The notes under the pieces: model-generated
What the model saw: the letters and a program-made list of their open reading frames with translations, nothing else
Told to the model about the DNA's origin: nothing
Database searches by the model: none
Program-made: the position numbers and the translations under genes
In this document: positions 8,130 through 18,422 of the stretch, one piece after another
How the letters are laid out: every line of letters begins with the position of its first letter
Position numbering within the stretch: position 1 is the first letter of the stretch
NCBI RefSeq assembly: GCF_003702045.1
Contig: NZ_RBTP01000048.1
Span: forward strand, 62,001-126,000
Direction: 5' to 3'
Source of the DNA: Pseudomonas viridiflava
Lineage (GTDB): Bacteria; Pseudomonadota; Gammaproteobacteria; Pseudomonadales; Pseudomonadaceae
Length of the DNA: 64,000 nucleotides

Positions 8130-9188
8130 TCAGTCGTTATAACTCACGTAACGCTCCATCAGGTTTGGCCGTGTAAACGTGTCGATGGCGTAAGCGCGCT
8201 GCCACATTGCATCGACCCGCTGCTTGAACGTGTCGTCGTCCATGTCGATCCAGTAGCGCGGGTTGCGGCCGTTTTCCTTGTCGTACTTTGCGGTGACTGG
8301 GTCCAGGTGACGGTGGGGTTCCAAAAGTGGAATGTCCGGAATAGGGCGGCTGACATCCATATAGTTCTGCAGAAAATCCCAAAGGGCGCAGGGCCGATGT
8401 TTAAAATCGTCGGGTGCGAGCAGCGAATGGAAATTGATCTGCCTGTCTTCATAACGATGACGCAGTAGCAATCCGTAGTAAGAGCCGTGACGATCACGGG
8501 TCGTGATCATGTAGGCGTCGAATTCGTAGAAGGGTGCGACAAATTCGTTGATCACACCGTCTTTGCGGTGGCGCTTGTAGTCGTAGATCGTCACCAGACC
8601 GGTTCTGCGGTTCAGTTCCCAGAGCGGGCCTTTGGGAGGGCGGAACCAGATGCCGGGGAAATAGTTCACGACGGTGTGGCCTAGTCCCCAGCAGAGTAGG
8701 GGTATGCCGAGGAAAATCGGATAAACTTCCTGGAGTAGCTCGATCGTAACCTCTTGCCATGACTCGCGTGATTCCGATATGAAAGCGAAGTGTGCGATCA
8801 CGAGCATGGGTGAAAATAGAATGCATCCGATTTTCCCTAGCTGCAACATGTATATCCATAGTTGCGATATAAATGGCAGAAGCGCGAACCTAAAGCGTTC
8901 ATGGTCATATCTAATATGAACGTCTGTTCCTTCATATAGGGGCGAAGTGTAAGTTCCGTTAGCCAGTTGTTCTTTTTTTTCTGCCTTTGTTTGTTCCCAG
9001 AATCTCATGCGTTTGGGGCTGGATTCTTTCATGAGTCCTGTGGGCATTACTTGCTGAGTGTGACCCCACGGCAGACGCGCTACGGCTGAAGCAAAATTTT
9101 TTTTTCTAGTGCTCGGATTTTGAGTCGGAATGTTATCAGGCCTATAGGCTTTAGCTTGATAGTAAGCATTTTTTTCTGGTTTAGTCAT
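8130..9188 (-). CDS. Membrane protein at end of T6SS effector operon, candidate immunity protein
   Basis: A 352-residue protein with two hydrophobic hairpins (about residues 120-150 and 170-195) and a tryptophan/aromatic-rich C-terminal domain (WFRPPKG, LYNxTG-like turn NRRTGLVTIYDY, RHRYEDRQINF). It resembles proteins annotated DUF6708 near type VI loci; that name is from memory. The start ATG 9188 sits inside the end of the effector gene (AATGACTAA), so the two are translated together. Location directly behind a pore-forming effector and its membrane helices suggest an immunity protein in the inner membrane, but it could equally be an accessory protein. Its coding sequence is clearly more A+T-rich than the vgrG gene, a usual sign of module exchange. 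Confidence 0.7.
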   Translation of the reverse strand: MTKPEKNAYYQAKAYRPDNIPTQNPSTRKKNFASAVARLPWGHTQQVMPTGLMKESSPKRMRFWEQTKAEKKEQLANGTYTSPLYEGTDVHIRYDHERFRFALLPFISQLWIYMLQLGKIGCILFSPMLVIAHFAFISESRESWQEVTIELLQEVYPIFLGIPLLCWGLGHTVVNYFPGIWFRPPKGPLWELNRRTGLVTIYDYKRHRKDGVINEFVAPFYEFDAYMITTRDRHGSYYGLLLRHRYEDRQINFHSLLAPDDFKHRPCALWDFLQNYMDVSRPIPDIPLLEPHRHLDPVTAKYDKENGRNPRYWIDMDDDTFKQRVDAMWQRAYAIDTFTRPNLMERYVSYND

Positions 9189-12100
9189 TGGCCGTACTTC
9201 CATGACTAACCTCGTCAGCCCAGAAGGGTTGATTGGTTTTTTCAAAGTCAGGCTTTGTTCGGCTTTGGTCGAAAACTGTAGGATCTTTCATCGCAGGCGC
9301 AGGCAGGTAACGCTTGTCTTCTCCTCGAATCAGTACGAACTGTGCCCGCACAGCCCAAGTGAAGTGGCGTGTGGTGTTGGTCCATGCAGTAGCCTGGATG
9401 TTTTTCGGAGTAAAGAAAAATAGTTCTAGTTTTCCATGAGAGAGGCGTTGTCCTTTTGGGCGTTCTGATCGCTCACCTAATTCATGTTCTTTCCAATGCA
9501 TACCTTGATTGTCAAAACGACCGTTGGTACAACGTAGCCTGCACTCGGCATTGATGTTCAGACTGTCAAAACTTCCGACAAGGCCCGGTAAGCGGCTTTC
9601 AATCCTGACGATGGTATTCGCGCTTCGTATCGGCTGGGGTATTTCGGCTCGAAAGTTGAATTTGGCTTCCGGCTCATAAACTGGATTTTTTTCGATGGTA
9701 ATGCTTATGCCTGCGAGCATGCTGATCAGTCGATAAAAGGATTCCAGCGGATCTTGTAAATGCTCACTTCCTGAGTGACTTTCGCCAAAAGGACCATTTT
9801 TTAACCAGGTTTCCATTGGCGATGAGGTTTGCATGAGTACTTGGGTGATGCCAGCCCCTAGCAATAGCAACGCGATCCAACCCAATGGAGTGAGGCCGAA
9901 CACGGTTGTCATGCCAGCAAAAAGCGAACTCATAAACGCTGCCAAACCTCCCGCAGTCATTATTAAATAGCCATACATGGCTGGATCGTTCCATTGCCAA
10001 GCGTGGTAGGCGTCATAAAGATTTATGCCGGTCAGCAGAGCTGCTGAGAAAATCTGCGCGCCGACTCTTAGTGATAACTGTTTGGTTAGTACTGATCCAA
10101 GGGAAGGCCCTAGCATTTTTTTCGCGAGTGCTTCGGGAATTTGCAATAGTGTTTTTCTGGTTAGGGTCGCGTCTGGCTGGATGCCCATTAATTTAATGGT
10201 CAATGCTTCCGCGGCAATGGCTAAGTCTGTCGCCGCAGCTGCGAAGCCTGCGAATGCCCTGCTTTTGTCTTTCTCACGAATCGTCTGCCCAAACGCACCA
10301 AATTCCGAACTCACATTCCAAACTTCCAACATCAACACCGCTACACAGAACCGTGTCGAGCCCAGAAGCCTGTAAACGGCACCGCTCTTCGTCGCCTCCA
10401 GGTTTTCAATGGCCTGAGTTAGCCCGCTTCTCGCTCTGACGTAAGCCTGTTCCGACGCTCGTAATGAATGTCCTGCCTCCTGAGCCGCTTTCAGTTTGCG
10501 GTTGATGTCGCCGACCAGTTGTGCAGTGTGGTGCCTACGAGGGATGACCAGCACATGATGGTCGCCGGACGTGAACGGTCCGCGTGTGGTGATGGGTGGG
10601 TCGATGTCGTGGAAGGGATTGCCGTCCGGGTCCAGGTATTCGCCGTAGCGCGCGCTGGGCATGGCGCTTCGGGCCGGCAGGTCTTCCAGGCCGAACACGT
10701 AATGGTGTGGCGTGACCCGATTGCGTTGGAGCAGGAATGCGGCACCGAAATGTTCGGGCATCATGCTGCGCAGTTGCTGAACGCCTCGGCCCTGGCGGTT
10801 AATGTCGATTCGGCGTGCATTTGAAATGGGGTGTTCGCGGACGTTGTTCAGTTGATCGGTGGCCGACTGGCTTTTAATGCCGGCGCTGGCCGTGTTGGTT
10901 TTGCTGGACATAAGCATCTGTTCGGCCTTGCCAACGGCGTTCTCGGCGGCATCCACTGCGCCCTGCAAGTTTTCGAAGATGCCGACGAGCGCGGCAGTTG
11001 TGGCTTTGCCGTTGTTGATGAGAAAGAAGTTCTGCAGGCTGTCGCCCGCCAACAGGCTGGCCAGCAGTGTCGCGTCCAGCGTGACCTGGGTGACGGGATT
11101 GGGGGCCTGAACGTGTTCGAAACGTGCCAGTTCCGTGGCGCGAAAATGGCCATCCCCGAGGTTTCTGTCTTTTTCAATTGGGGGTTCGTAAGGTTTGCAG
11201 ACCGTTTCCAGATCGCTTTCGGGCCAGAGCATGATGTGCAGTGGATGGTTGTTGTCATGGTTGATCTGCGAAAGCAGTGCCTGGCCCTGACTGACCTTGG
11301 GCTCCCCAACGCCGATTTGTGTGATCGCATCCACAATGCTGCCACTGGGCGCAAGCGGGTCCAGGTTTGAGGGTGAGAGTGCAAGCGTCGCCAGTGTCCG
11401 GCTCAGGTCATACAGTGCCGCTACGTACTCGAAGCCATCCAGGCTTAAGTGATCGGCGACAGTCTGGAGCGTTACGCCGCGCTGGAGGCTTTCGGCCAAC
11501 AAGCTCTGAGCGCCGATCATCTCGCGCCACACCCGCGTCCGCTGGACGGTGGCAGTGCATCGGTTGATCGTCTGTCGGCCTGTGTCGGAGAGGGACGTGA
11601 TGACCTCATTCAGCGGGTTTTTCGAGCCACCTATCGTCGGCGGGACAATCAATTGATGCACCAGCAACGCACTGGCGTGGTGAGGCTGGCGGATGGCGTA
11701 TTGGGCGCAGATGCCAAACAGTTGCTGATGCGTATCCAGGCATTGGCGCAAGTGGCGAATCCGGTGGCTTGAATCATCGAGCAACACGCCGCACACCTGA
11801 CGCTGGCGAGCCTTGCTCAGTACGTCAGTAACCGCTGGCTGAGCTGCCCAGAGCACCAGACTGTCGGTGGATTCTTCTTCAGCAGGCAAGCTGGCCCGCA
11901 TGGCATCGGCAAGCGCCGCCAACTCCAGACAGTGTGTGTCCTTCACTGCGTTGCCTTTGTCAGCTTCAGCAAGAAAGGTGTTTGCCTGTTCGAGTGCCTT
12001 GATCGGAAACTGGCCCGATAAATCACAGAGATACAGGGCTGGGTGATCGAGCAGGCGTTCGTAACCGGGCTGGCGTGCACGTTGCGGCGCGACGAGGCTG

Positions 12101-12960
12101 ACGGGGAATACCGACAGTTCCAGATTCAAGCGTGTTGCCTTGATCGGGGCCAGGGTGAGTTGCCGAACATTGTCCGGCGTATTGAAGCTTGAAAATGCCT
12201 TGAGCATCGTTTCGCCGTCCGGTTTACCCTTGTATAGATGGCTAAAGCGCTCTTTGGAGTAACTGAGGTTGGGGCGGGTGCAACGCTGTGCCCTTAATCC
12301 GGCATCCAGCTCCAAACGTTGCAGCCGGGGGGCGCTCAGTGGTATCTCGGAAAAGCACAACTGAACGTCCAGCGCACGGTGATTGTTCCAGGTCGCAGGC
12401 AGCCAGATGTCTTCGAGCGCTGCGCCGACGGCGATCCGTTCGCCGGTTTTAAAACCGTTCTGCTGACGATACCGGTCCACATCAATGTCATGGTAGGTCG
12501 TACCGGTTTCGCTGACCCTCACCTCCAGCTCTCGCCAGAGTTTTTGCCGATAGAACACGTATACATAACCTGCGCGGGCCAGCACCGGCGTGCCCAGGTC
12601 GTATGGGCTACTCGAACCGGGCAAGGCCGTGAACGGCAGCACCGCAACGACTTGGTTGAATTGTGCGTCGGCCTGCCGTGGCGTGACCTTTGTGTCATCG
12701 AGCAGCGTCAGGCGAATCGGCTCACCCTCGGTCGTGGCAATTTCCAGCTCTAGGTGTGTACCGGCAACGTGGTCCCAGACCTCCAGCACACAACTGCAGT
12801 GTTCGTTGTCCAGCGTCTGCGGACGTGAGCGGTAGGTGCGCGTGCGGTCCATGCTGGTCAGCACCAGTTTCTGACTGGCCTCATGATCCTTGCCGATGAT
12901 CTGAACGATCAGTTTGCCCGTTTCGCAGGAAGGCCCGGCACTCAGGCTGCCGATGGTCAT
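9181..12960 (-). CDS. VasX-like type VI secretion effector with pore-forming region
   Basis: A 1259-residue protein. The N-terminal third contains a domain around GYVYVFYRQKLWREL like the N-terminal regions of VasX and BTH_I2691-type effectors, which dock on VgrG via an adaptor. The middle is helical. About residues 960-1065 hold a cluster of strongly hydrophobic helices (SAALLTGINLY, GYLIMTAGGLAAFMSSLFAG, GWIALLLLGAG), the likely pore-forming part that would depolarise target membranes. The last ~200 residues look beta-rich. ATG 12960 overlaps the stop of the DUF4123 adaptor (ATGA); the longer open frame upstream is antisense to nothing but overlaps that adaptor entirely. The 3' third is visibly richer in A+T than the 5' part, which suggests a swapped toxin module. 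Confidence 0.75.
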   Translation of the reverse strand: MTIGSLSAGPSCETGKLIVQIIGKDHEASQKLVLTSMDRTRTYRSRPQTLDNEHCSCVLEVWDHVAGTHLELEIATTEGEPIRLTLLDDTKVTPRQADAQFNQVVAVLPFTALPGSSSPYDLGTPVLARAGYVYVFYRQKLWRELEVRVSETGTTYHDIDVDRYRQQNGFKTGERIAVGAALEDIWLPATWNNHRALDVQLCFSEIPLSAPRLQRLELDAGLRAQRCTRPNLSYSKERFSHLYKGKPDGETMLKAFSSFNTPDNVRQLTLAPIKATRLNLELSVFPVSLVAPQRARQPGYERLLDHPALYLCDLSGQFPIKALEQANTFLAEADKGNAVKDTHCLELAALADAMRASLPAEEESTDSLVLWAAQPAVTDVLSKARQRQVCGVLLDDSSHRIRHLRQCLDTHQQLFGICAQYAIRQPHHASALLVHQLIVPPTIGGSKNPLNEVITSLSDTGRQTINRCTATVQRTRVWREMIGAQSLLAESLQRGVTLQTVADHLSLDGFEYVAALYDLSRTLATLALSPSNLDPLAPSGSIVDAITQIGVGEPKVSQGQALLSQINHDNNHPLHIMLWPESDLETVCKPYEPPIEKDRNLGDGHFRATELARFEHVQAPNPVTQVTLDATLLASLLAGDSLQNFFLINNGKATTAALVGIFENLQGAVDAAENAVGKAEQMLMSSKTNTASAGIKSQSATDQLNNVREHPISNARRIDINRQGRGVQQLRSMMPEHFGAAFLLQRNRVTPHHYVFGLEDLPARSAMPSARYGEYLDPDGNPFHDIDPPITTRGPFTSGDHHVLVIPRRHHTAQLVGDINRKLKAAQEAGHSLRASEQAYVRARSGLTQAIENLEATKSGAVYRLLGSTRFCVAVLMLEVWNVSSEFGAFGQTIREKDKSRAFAGFAAAATDLAIAAEALTIKLMGIQPDATLTRKTLLQIPEALAKKMLGPSLGSVLTKQLSLRVGAQIFSAALLTGINLYDAYHAWQWNDPAMYGYLIMTAGGLAAFMSSLFAGMTTVFGLTPLGWIALLLLGAGITQVLMQTSSPMETWLKNGPFGESHSGSEHLQDPLESFYRLISMLAGISITIEKNPVYEPEAKFNFRAEIPQPIRSANTIVRIESRLPGLVGSFDSLNINAECRLRCTNGRFDNQGMHWKEHELGERSERPKGQRLSHGKLELFFFTPKNIQATAWTNTTRHFTWAVRAQFVLIRGEDKRYLPAPAMKDPTVFDQSRTKPDFEKTNQPFWADEVSHGSTAND

Positions 12961-13754
12961 GGGGCACACTCCTTGGCGTGTGGCGAGTGCTGCAGCAGGT
13001 GTTGCAAGGTGTTCAAACGTTCTTCTCCAGTGCCGGTGTGCTGACGTGGCGGTGCTTCCTGTGCGGGGTGTTGCGTACGAAGCGAGAGGTAGCGGCTCAT
13101 GAGTGCCGGGTCTGTGGCGAAGCCGTGGGCCATGCCTTCGTCCAGATAAGTGAGTGCGTCGATAAACGCGCAGCCGGTCTGCCGTTTCCACCAGTCGTAG
13201 GCAAAGCGCTCGCGCTCCTGGCGGCGAAAGGCGTCTTCCTGGGTGTCGCTCAGTCTTGACGTGGCCAGCTGAATAGCAGGTGTCCATTGGGACGCGTGGG
13301 GATTGTCCAGGCTGTTCCAGCGTTGAGTGTTATGTGCCAGATCTGTCCAGGTGCCGCCGTACCACGACAGTCTGGTAATAGGGCCTAGCCACGGTGCGTT
13401 GTCCTCGGCCGCATGGGCTGTGAAAAAATAGCTGGCCGTCAGCGGGCTCCAGTAACGCAAAACGCCTCTGCGTGCGTCGTCAAACCGAACGATCAGCAGA
13501 TGCCTGAGATGCGCGAGCAGAATGGGGGGCGGGGCTGGGCTTTCGATGATCAGCCCTGGCCAGTCTTCAGGCGTATTGTGGACGGCCTGCAAGAGGCTGC
13601 CAGACGCCGATGCCGCCAGCCATAGCGGGCTTTTCTCGCGATAGGGTTCCAATTCGGTCGTGTCAAACAACACACTGGGGCTGGGGTCAGGCAGCAATTG
13701 ATACAGCTTTTCCAGCACGGTGTCGGTGCGTTCCAGCAGGAAGGAAGCCGTCAT
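12957..13754 (-). CDS. DUF4123 type VI effector adaptor/chaperone
   Basis: A 265-residue cytoplasmic protein of the DUF4123 adaptor family (also called TEC or TAP). Such proteins load a specific effector onto the tip of its cognate VgrG and are not themselves secreted. The usual features are seen: an N-terminal segment LYQLLPDPSPSVLFDTTELEP, LWLAASASG, and a central LRHLLIVRFDDARRGVLRYW-type strand-helix with the conserved R(F/Y)(Y/W)DPR-like pattern replaced by RYWSP. ATG 13754 overlaps the vgrG stop (ATGA) and its stop overlaps the effector start, so all three are coupled and the adaptor's cargo is almost certainly the adjacent effector. Confidence 0.85.
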   Translation of the reverse strand: MTASFLLERTDTVLEKLYQLLPDPSPSVLFDTTELEPYREKSPLWLAASASGSLLQAVHNTPEDWPGLIIESPAPPPILLAHLRHLLIVRFDDARRGVLRYWSPLTASYFFTAHAAEDNAPWLGPITRLSWYGGTWTDLAHNTQRWNSLDNPHASQWTPAIQLATSRLSDTQEDAFRRQERERFAYDWWKRQTGCAFIDALTYLDEGMAHGFATDPALMSRYLSLRTQHPAQEAPPRQHTGTGEERLNTLQHLLQHSPHAKECAP

Positions 13755-15832
13755 GATCCCGCTCCTGCTCGCCAAGCCTGGCGGCAGCCGCAGTCGGGCA
13801 GTGGGCAGTCTAGCGGCGTTCCACCTTCAGGTTTTTGACACAGTTCGACGACCGGCACCGGCTCCACCAGACGCTGTTTCAATAGCTCGCCCGGCGGTTC
13901 TGTCGCCGCAGGTCTGACAGCACCGGGTAGGTTCGGCATCGCGCCGCTGCCAGCGGCAGGTTGGCCGCCCGAGTTGAGCTTCACCAACGGTCCACAGACC
14001 GTCACCCCTCCAGCATCGATCTTGATGAAACTGCCGCCGACCTTGAGCGAGATTTCCAATCCGGCCTCTATCACGCATTTATCGCCAGCTTTGAAATGGA
14101 TTTCCTGTCCAGACTCGACCAGCAGTGCCTCGCCGACCTTGATATGTTGCTTTCCGCTAACGGTCAGATGGTCATCGGTCCGCACTTCTGTCAGTCGGCT
14201 GCCGTCGACTACGCGGTGCTCCTCGGCCTTGAATTCGCTGTAGCTGTTGGCCTCTACCCGGTCGTGACGTTCGTGGCCGACGCGGATTTTCTGGTCATGC
14301 TGGATGTTCTGATCCCAGTCACGCTGGGCATGGATGAAGACCTGTTCCTGACCGGCCCGGTCCTCGATGCGCAGTTCGTTGTAGCCTTTGCCGCCGGGGC
14401 TGCTCAAGGTCTTGAACACGCTACGGGTCCGGTGGGCGGGCAGTGGATAGGGCGGGGTGTGTTCCGCGTGGTAAAGGCAACCGCTGATCAAGGGGCGGTC
14501 GGGGTCGCCTTCCAGAAAAGTCACCAGCACTTCCATGCCGACTCGTGGAATGACCATGCCGCCATAGCGATCTCCGGCCCAGCTCGACGACACACGCAGC
14601 CAGCAACTGCTCCGGTCGCTGATCCTGCCTTCCCTGTCCCAGTGGAACTGGACCTTGACCCGGCCATGCCGGTCGCAATAAATCTCTTCGCCCGCAGGCC
14701 CGGTCACGACGGCGGTCTGGCTGCCGGCGATGCACGGTTTGGGATGGCGCAGGGGCGGCCGGTAGGGTGCGGTTTTGGGGATGGCCCTGAAGGTATTGCG
14801 ATAGCCCTGACGAAACCCGTCGGCGTCCGGTGCATCGATGTGCAGGGCTTCTTCCAGTACCTGTGGCTGGCGGCCCTCATGGCGTATGTCGATCAGCAGC
14901 CAGGGCGTGTTCCATGCATCGTTCGGGTGCTTGCTCAACGGCATGAAATGCCCGCTGACCAGCAGCGGCTGATCGCTTTGACCTTCAGCCAGCCGGTAGT
15001 CATGACGATGACGCTCCAGCGCACGGCCAGCGAGATGTGCGCCTCGGTCGCGATGGGTGAAGCGTGCGGGGTAATCGTAATCTTCAAGGTCCGGTCGAAC
15101 CTGATCCTGCGCCGTACCCTCCATGACCAGCAGCGGCTTTTCGAAATGGTAGTCGCGACGTGCGGTACGGCTCGTTCGGGTTTCCAGGCGCAGGTTGAAG
15201 CGCTTGATGACAGGTGTGTCGGCGACCAGCGCGCTGTCCTGCCGATAATGCACGGGCGCCAGGGTCTGGAATACCGACGAGGCTTCGCCGAACACCAGAT
15301 GATGGGCGCTCGAACTGTGTTCGAAGTGATAGTGCAGGCCTTCTTCTTCGCACAGTCGCTGGATGAAGTGCAGGTCCGATTCGTGGTACTGCACGCAGTA
15401 CTCGCGCTCGGGATAGACGCTGGCGAGCTGGAAGCGATAGGTGGTGGCGAGCAGGCCATGCTCCTCCAGAACCTGGGCGATGATCTGCGGCACCGTGCGG
15501 TGTTGAAAGATTCGCTGGTTGATACGGTGCTCAAGACGAGCCAGGTGTGGGCGCAAGGTCAGTGAATAATGGGTCAATCGATGGCCGGAGTCGCTTTGGG
15601 CGATACGATCGATCAGCCCGTGGATGCCGCCGTGGTCGGGTGCGAACTGCAGAAAGGCAGGACGATTGAGCAGCCCCTCGAGATCGACATCGGACGACTC
15701 GCTGACCAGTTCCAGGGTGAAGCCAAATGGCTGGCTGATGGCTTCGTGGCCCTTAAAGGCGAGTACCTGAAAACCATGATCGATGCCATCGAGGCTGAGC
15801 GTGAAACGTGTCTGGTTGGGTGGTGCAGGCAT
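13751..15832 (-). CDS. vgrG: VgrG (TssI) type VI secretion spike protein
   Basis: A 693-residue VgrG. It has the gp27-like base (~1-380; FTLELVS, CVQYHESDLHFIQRLCEEEGLHYHFEH), the gp5-like OB fold (~400-480; DRHGRVKVQFHWDREG, SSSWAGDRYGGMVIPRVGMEVLV), and a C-terminal beta-helix with repeating valine/glycine-rich turns (~540-630). After the helix comes a tail of about 60 residues that is proline-rich and ends in CPLPDCGCR, which may hold a PAAR tip or the effector complex. ATG 15832 follows AAGGGA at proper spacing. No other type VI structural genes lie nearby, so this is an orphan vgrG island that depends on a main cluster elsewhere. Confidence 0.93.
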   Translation of the reverse strand: MPAPPNQTRFTLSLDGIDHGFQVLAFKGHEAISQPFGFTLELVSESSDVDLEGLLNRPAFLQFAPDHGGIHGLIDRIAQSDSGHRLTHYSLTLRPHLARLEHRINQRIFQHRTVPQIIAQVLEEHGLLATTYRFQLASVYPEREYCVQYHESDLHFIQRLCEEEGLHYHFEHSSSAHHLVFGEASSVFQTLAPVHYRQDSALVADTPVIKRFNLRLETRTSRTARRDYHFEKPLLVMEGTAQDQVRPDLEDYDYPARFTHRDRGAHLAGRALERHRHDYRLAEGQSDQPLLVSGHFMPLSKHPNDAWNTPWLLIDIRHEGRQPQVLEEALHIDAPDADGFRQGYRNTFRAIPKTAPYRPPLRHPKPCIAGSQTAVVTGPAGEEIYCDRHGRVKVQFHWDREGRISDRSSCWLRVSSSWAGDRYGGMVIPRVGMEVLVTFLEGDPDRPLISGCLYHAEHTPPYPLPAHRTRSVFKTLSSPGGKGYNELRIEDRAGQEQVFIHAQRDWDQNIQHDQKIRVGHERHDRVEANSYSEFKAEEHRVVDGSRLTEVRTDDHLTVSGKQHIKVGEALLVESGQEIHFKAGDKCVIEAGLEISLKVGGSFIKIDAGGVTVCGPLVKLNSGGQPAAGSGAMPNLPGAVRPAATEPPGELLKQRLVEPVPVVELCQKPEGGTPLDCPLPDCGCRQAWRAGAGS

Positions 15833-16130
15833 CCCGAATCCCTTTTGAAGGACAGGCAACCGCGCCCATCGAACCGGGATGCCTCTATCAAAATGCGTGC
15901 CTGATGGTTTTTATTCAATTAAAACAAATAGATAGAGATATTTATAACGTGGCGCGGCGCTTTTCGAGCTGTTTTTTCTCAAAAACTGCGCAAGTGATTG
16001 CACGCTTGCGCAAATGACGGAAAAGGCTGCCCTCGTGCTGGCTGGCAAGGCGTTGTGCTGCGTTCGTCTTCTCTGCGTGTGCAAAGGCCTGCGCATCGTG
16101 ACAAAGCGCTAATGGGTGCTCACGGCCCTT

Positions 16131-16628
16131 TCACGTGTACGCTAACAGCCGCCCGCCCATCACCACGCTGATCCACGCGCCTATCGAGAGCACCGCTTGG
16201 CATTTGGCGATGCACGGTGCGGCCCGCCGAATGTTCCAGTGCGCCACCGAGCGATAGACGCCGACGTGAAACAGTGCCGTGTTGGCACCCGCCGCTGCGA
16301 TCAGGCACAGCTTGAGGATAAAGACACCGTTGCTCATGAAGTCATTGGGGTGGGTGGCAAACATCATCAGCCCGGCGGGCACGATCAGCAGCAGGGCGGC
16401 CAGCGCCCATGTCAGCAGGTGGCGCGCCAGTGCCGTTATAGGGATGTCTTTCGACCAGCCCGGCACGCGCAGGTCGAACAGAATCACCGAGCCTACCAAT
16501 AGGGTAAAGCCGATGATGTGCACCATTTTGATAATCGGATACAGCCCCACCTCGCCGCGCATGGCCTGACCGAGCGATGAGTCCTCCAGCCAGACCAGCC
16601 ACGAACGGCCATTGGCGGCGGCCATCAT
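16131..16628 (-). CDS. Four-helix inner membrane protein (DUF6644-like)
   Basis: A 165-residue protein with four membrane helices (IIKMVHIIGFTLLVGSVILF, LLTWALAALLLIVPAGLMM, ILKLCLIAAAGANTALF, AVLSIGAWISVVMGGRLLA). It resembles DUF6644/CopD-like membrane proteins, usually found next to periplasmic DUF6152 proteins. Here the DUF6152 partner directly upstream is decayed, and the start ATG 16628 overlaps its final TGA (ATGA). The function is unknown; histidines in helix I and the second periplasmic loop could bind a metal or heme. A translation start this close to a broken upstream gene may reduce its expression. Confidence 0.7.
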   Translation of the reverse strand: MMAAANGRSWLVWLEDSSLGQAMRGEVGLYPIIKMVHIIGFTLLVGSVILFDLRVPGWSKDIPITALARHLLTWALAALLLIVPAGLMMFATHPNDFMSNGVFILKLCLIAAAGANTALFHVGVYRSVAHWNIRRAAPCIAKCQAVLSIGAWISVVMGGRLLAYT

Positions 16629-16819
16629 CGCAGCTCGACAGTCTTGTCTGCAGTCGTGAGATGGATGAAACCGTGGGGGTTGGCGTATCCGGTTTGCTAA
16701 ATGGTGCCGCTCAGCTCAAGCGGCGTCGTAGCGTCGTACTCGCTCCAGCCGTGGTGGGCGAAGGCGGCTGTAGCTGCTCATAGCAGCGAAACGCCGAGGC
16801 TTTTGCGCAGGTGTTTCAT
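16625..16819 (-). pseudogene. Decayed DUF6152-type periplasmic protein gene
   Basis: Reading the minus strand from ATG 16819 in one frame gives a signal peptide MKHLRKSLGVSLL, a TGA, then AATAAFAHHGWSEYDATTPL, ELSGTI, a TAG, then QTGYANPHGFIHL and finally DKTVELR before a terminal TGA. HHGWSEYD, L-L-G-I and NPHGFIHL are the hallmark segments of the DUF6152 family, normally about 110-130 residues. Two in-frame nonsense codons and a missing C-terminal half show that it is a relic; the last residues VELR look like the family's normal C-terminus, so an internal deletion probably joined the middle to the end. Family assignment is from recognisable motifs only. Confidence 0.7.
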
Positions 16820-17033
16820 GGCATGGGTTCTCCCGCGAAGATGATGGGGTGACATCGGATCGATGCAGAGAAGTGAATCAGCTCAGACGGGAAACGGGAT
16901 CTCTCCGACGGATGGAAGTCGATCGGTTTCACCTTTCAAGGCGATAACGTGATGGGGACTTAAAAGGCAATTGCCTCTCAGGACGCCCTGCGTCATCCGG
17001 CGAACACTGAATGATCGCGTGCCCGGCCCCAAC

Positions 17034-17070
17034 GGGACGCCCAGCGTCCCGAAAGGCTCGTCCACGAGCC
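17034..17070 (-). terminator. Tandem hairpins downstream of pobA
   Basis: Two adjacent inverted repeats, GGGACGC-CCA-GCGTCCC (17034-17050) and GGCTCGT-CC-ACGAGCC (17055-17070), lie just past the pobA stop on the minus strand. No T-tract follows, so they may be terminator, RNA-stability hairpins or a remnant of a small repeat element. The rest of 16820-17086 shows no gene I can support. Confidence 0.4.
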
Positions 17071-17086
17071 TAGGCCCGTAAAGCCT

Positions 17087-18343
<1,257 letters not shown>

Positions 18344-18422
18344 TTAATGGATGCATTAAGGATAAGAAGGCAATATTCAGCGCATTACCTGGACTTTTCG
18401 AGGGTCCGGCGAGGATTGATCG

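Noticed and set aside
9181..13287. Longer effector start upstream of 12960
   Set aside because: The added N-terminus is Arg-rich translation of the adaptor gene in another frame; the ATGA overlap at 12960 is the consistent start.
13961..15565. 534-codon open frame on the plus strand antisense to vgrG
   Set aside because: It is a shadow frame of a GC-rich gene; no ribosome site and no recognisable domain, while the minus strand encodes a clear VgrG.
16883..17065. 60-codon minus-strand frame between pobA and the DUF6152 relic
   Set aside because: No ribosome site, no family resemblance, and it overlaps the tandem hairpins.
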